From Thermodesulfobacteriota bacterium (lineage in GTDB: Bacteria; Desulfobacterota; QYQD01), in contig JASEGX010000117.1 of assembly GCA_030017815.1 (NCBI GenBank), positions 1 to 7,498 on the forward strand: a DNA stretch of 7,498 nucleotides, written 5' to 3'. Made by a program: the position numbers and the translations under genes. This document shows positions 6,651-7,498 of this stretch, piece after piece. The notes beneath the pieces were generated by a model that was not told where the DNA came from, made no database searches, and saw only the letters and a program-made list of their open reading frames with translations. The stretch's first letter is position 1, and every line of letters begins with the position of its first letter.

Positions 6651-6956
6651 GTGCAGACTATCCCGTTATCTCTTGCTACTTCCAGCATGATCCTGGCCCG
6701 GGACATCCTCCGCGAAGACGGCATCATCCTTTGCGGGAAAGGAACCGGGCTGTCTGAGGCCTTGATCGAACGATTAAAGAGATTGGGGTTTCAGACCATA
6801 ACAGTGGAGGGACACCCCATTGCCGAGGAAGGTGAAAAGACGCTGGAAGGAGAAGTGGCCGACCTTGAGGAAAGATTTCGCCCCAGGACAGGCGACCCCC
6901 TCCTCATGCGCGTAAAGGAAATAATAAAGGATCTGATCGTAACTTCATGGCAATAG
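6651..6956 (+). CDS. Small protein resembling the N-terminal accessory segment of HD-GYP proteins
   Basis: This 101-residue product has no catalytic motif. Its opening, IPLSLATSSMILARDILRED (4-23), followed by GIILCGKGTGLSEALIERLKRLGF (24-47, best seen as GKGTGLSEALIERLKRLG) and a VEG (52-54), recalls the segment that often precedes HD-GYP phosphodiesterase domains, where the pattern is roughly PGMVLARDV, a glycine turn, then KGT-L-LIERLK. Here the segment stands alone. The start is a GTG at 6651 with AAAGGT 10 nt upstream; an ATG at 6687 would cut off the conserved opening. The gene ends inside the following HDOD gene (10-nt overlap), which implies coupled translation and possibly a shared complex. 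The function is unknown and the domain resemblance is from memory of the family pattern. Confidence 0.8.
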   Translation: MQTIPLSLATSSMILARDILREDGIILCGKGTGLSEALIERLKRLGFQTITVEGHPIAEEGEKTLEGEVADLEERFRPRTGDPLLMRVKEIIKDLIVTSWQ

Positions 6957-7498
6957 AGTGGGACGAGGAAAAAATCGCCGGGTTCAGGGAAAAACTTAGA
7001 CAGGCAAAGGCCCTGCCAACACTGCCGGGCATTGTTTCTAAGTTAACCCAGATGGTCGAAGACCCTGCAGTCTCTGCCGACCGGATCGGACGCGTTATCG
7101 CCAAGGACCAGATCCTGTCGGCAAAACTCCTTAAACTGGTCAATTCAGCATTCTACGGGTTTCCCGGGCGCATCTCTACGGTAAGCAGCGCCGTCATCCT
7201 TTTAGGATTTAATGTGGTGCGGAGCCTGGTGTTGAGCGCCTCTATTTTCGAGGCCATGGAAAAGACAGTGGTTGGTCTCTGGGAACATTCCCTGGGATGT
7301 GCAGCCATTGCTAATGTAATCGCCCGGCGGCTGAGCATTAACGATCCCGAGGAGATATCCACTGCGGCGCTTCTGCATGATATCGGCAAGGTAGTGATCA
7401 GGGAAAACCTGGCCGAAGAGGCCGCCGTCCTGGACGAGGCCATACTGGGCGAAAATATCTCTCTTTATGCGGCAGAGCAGCGGATACTTAAGATTAAC
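6947..7498 (+). CDS. HDOD domain protein (partial, truncated by the window end)
   Basis: The frame is open from the ATG at 6947 to the last base (184 codons seen). Residues about 19-110 show the HDOD pattern: ALPTLPGIVSKLTQMVEDP (22-40), IAKDQILSAKLLKLVNSAFYG (51-71, with the hallmark LVNSAFYG) and AVILLGFNVVRSLVL (82-96). An HD-type motif LLHDIGK (142-148) follows, so the metal-ligand His-Asp pair is kept in this region. HDOD proteins are signalling modules, often without known enzyme activity, linked in other bacteria to regulation, motility and c-di-GMP-related output. Any C-terminal partner domain lies outside the window. The gene overlaps the small upstream gene by 10 nt. Its own ribosome binding site is weak (AAAGGA 15 nt away), consistent with translational coupling. 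Confidence 0.92.
   Translation, partial: MAIEWDEEKIAGFREKLRQAKALPTLPGIVSKLTQMVEDPAVSADRIGRVIAKDQILSAKLLKLVNSAFYGFPGRISTVSSAVILLGFNVVRSLVLSASIFEAMEKTVVGLWEHSLGCAAIANVIARRLSINDPEEISTAALLHDIGKVVIRENLAEEAAVLDEAILGENISLYAAEQRILKIN

Noticed and set aside
6296..6727. A 143-codon minus-strand open frame across the hairpin and the end of the J-domain/ParA gene
   Set aside because: It overlaps two better supported plus-strand genes and passes through the perfect inverted repeat; no domain is visible.
7153..7443. Minus-strand open frames (also 6904-7143) opposite the HDOD gene
   Set aside because: The plus-strand frame has clear HDOD motifs and runs uninterrupted; the minus frames are serine- and arginine-rich shadows.

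Overview
The window looks like a chromosomal stretch of a Gram-negative bacterium, most likely one of the former Deltaproteobacteria (Desulfobacterota or relatives). That is an inference from the priA-def-fmt gene order, the deltaproteobacterial style of the MinD/ParA-like ATPase, and the pairing of a small HD-GYP-type accessory protein with an HDOD protein. No phage, insertion sequence, CRISPR array, tRNA or rRNA is visible.

Left half (58-4925, minus strand): a compact housekeeping cluster read right to left, galU, priA, def, fmt. galU and priA are separated by 1 nt and def and fmt overlap by 4 nt (ATGA). The only real gap is 71 nt between priA and def. The products are UTP-glucose-1-phosphate uridylyltransferase, the replication-restart helicase PriA, peptide deformylase and methionyl-tRNA formyltransferase. 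Fmt adds the formyl group to initiator tRNA and Def removes it from nascent proteins, so the last two form a functional pair. A possible start of a further co-directional gene lies at the left edge but cannot be confirmed.

Middle (4926-5167): a 242-nt divergent intergenic region. It holds two adjoining palindromic elements, a strong Shine-Dalgarno-like sequence without a well-placed start codon, and the ribosome binding site of the next gene.

Right half (5168-7498, plus strand): a 469-residue protein that joins an N-terminal J-domain-like module with an intact HPD motif to a MinD/FlhG/ParA-type ATPase. It is followed by a perfect 19-bp inverted repeat, a 101-residue protein resembling the N-terminal accessory segment of HD-GYP proteins, and an HDOD protein that overlaps it by 10 nt and runs off the window. 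These are signalling or localisation-type genes, but their joint role is not established by the sequence.

The most interesting items are the J-domain/ParA fusion, the exact 19-bp hairpin and its relative upstream of galU, and a second palindromic repeat found in both the priA-def gap and the divergent region. In the priA-def gap this repeat covers the likely def ribosome binding site.
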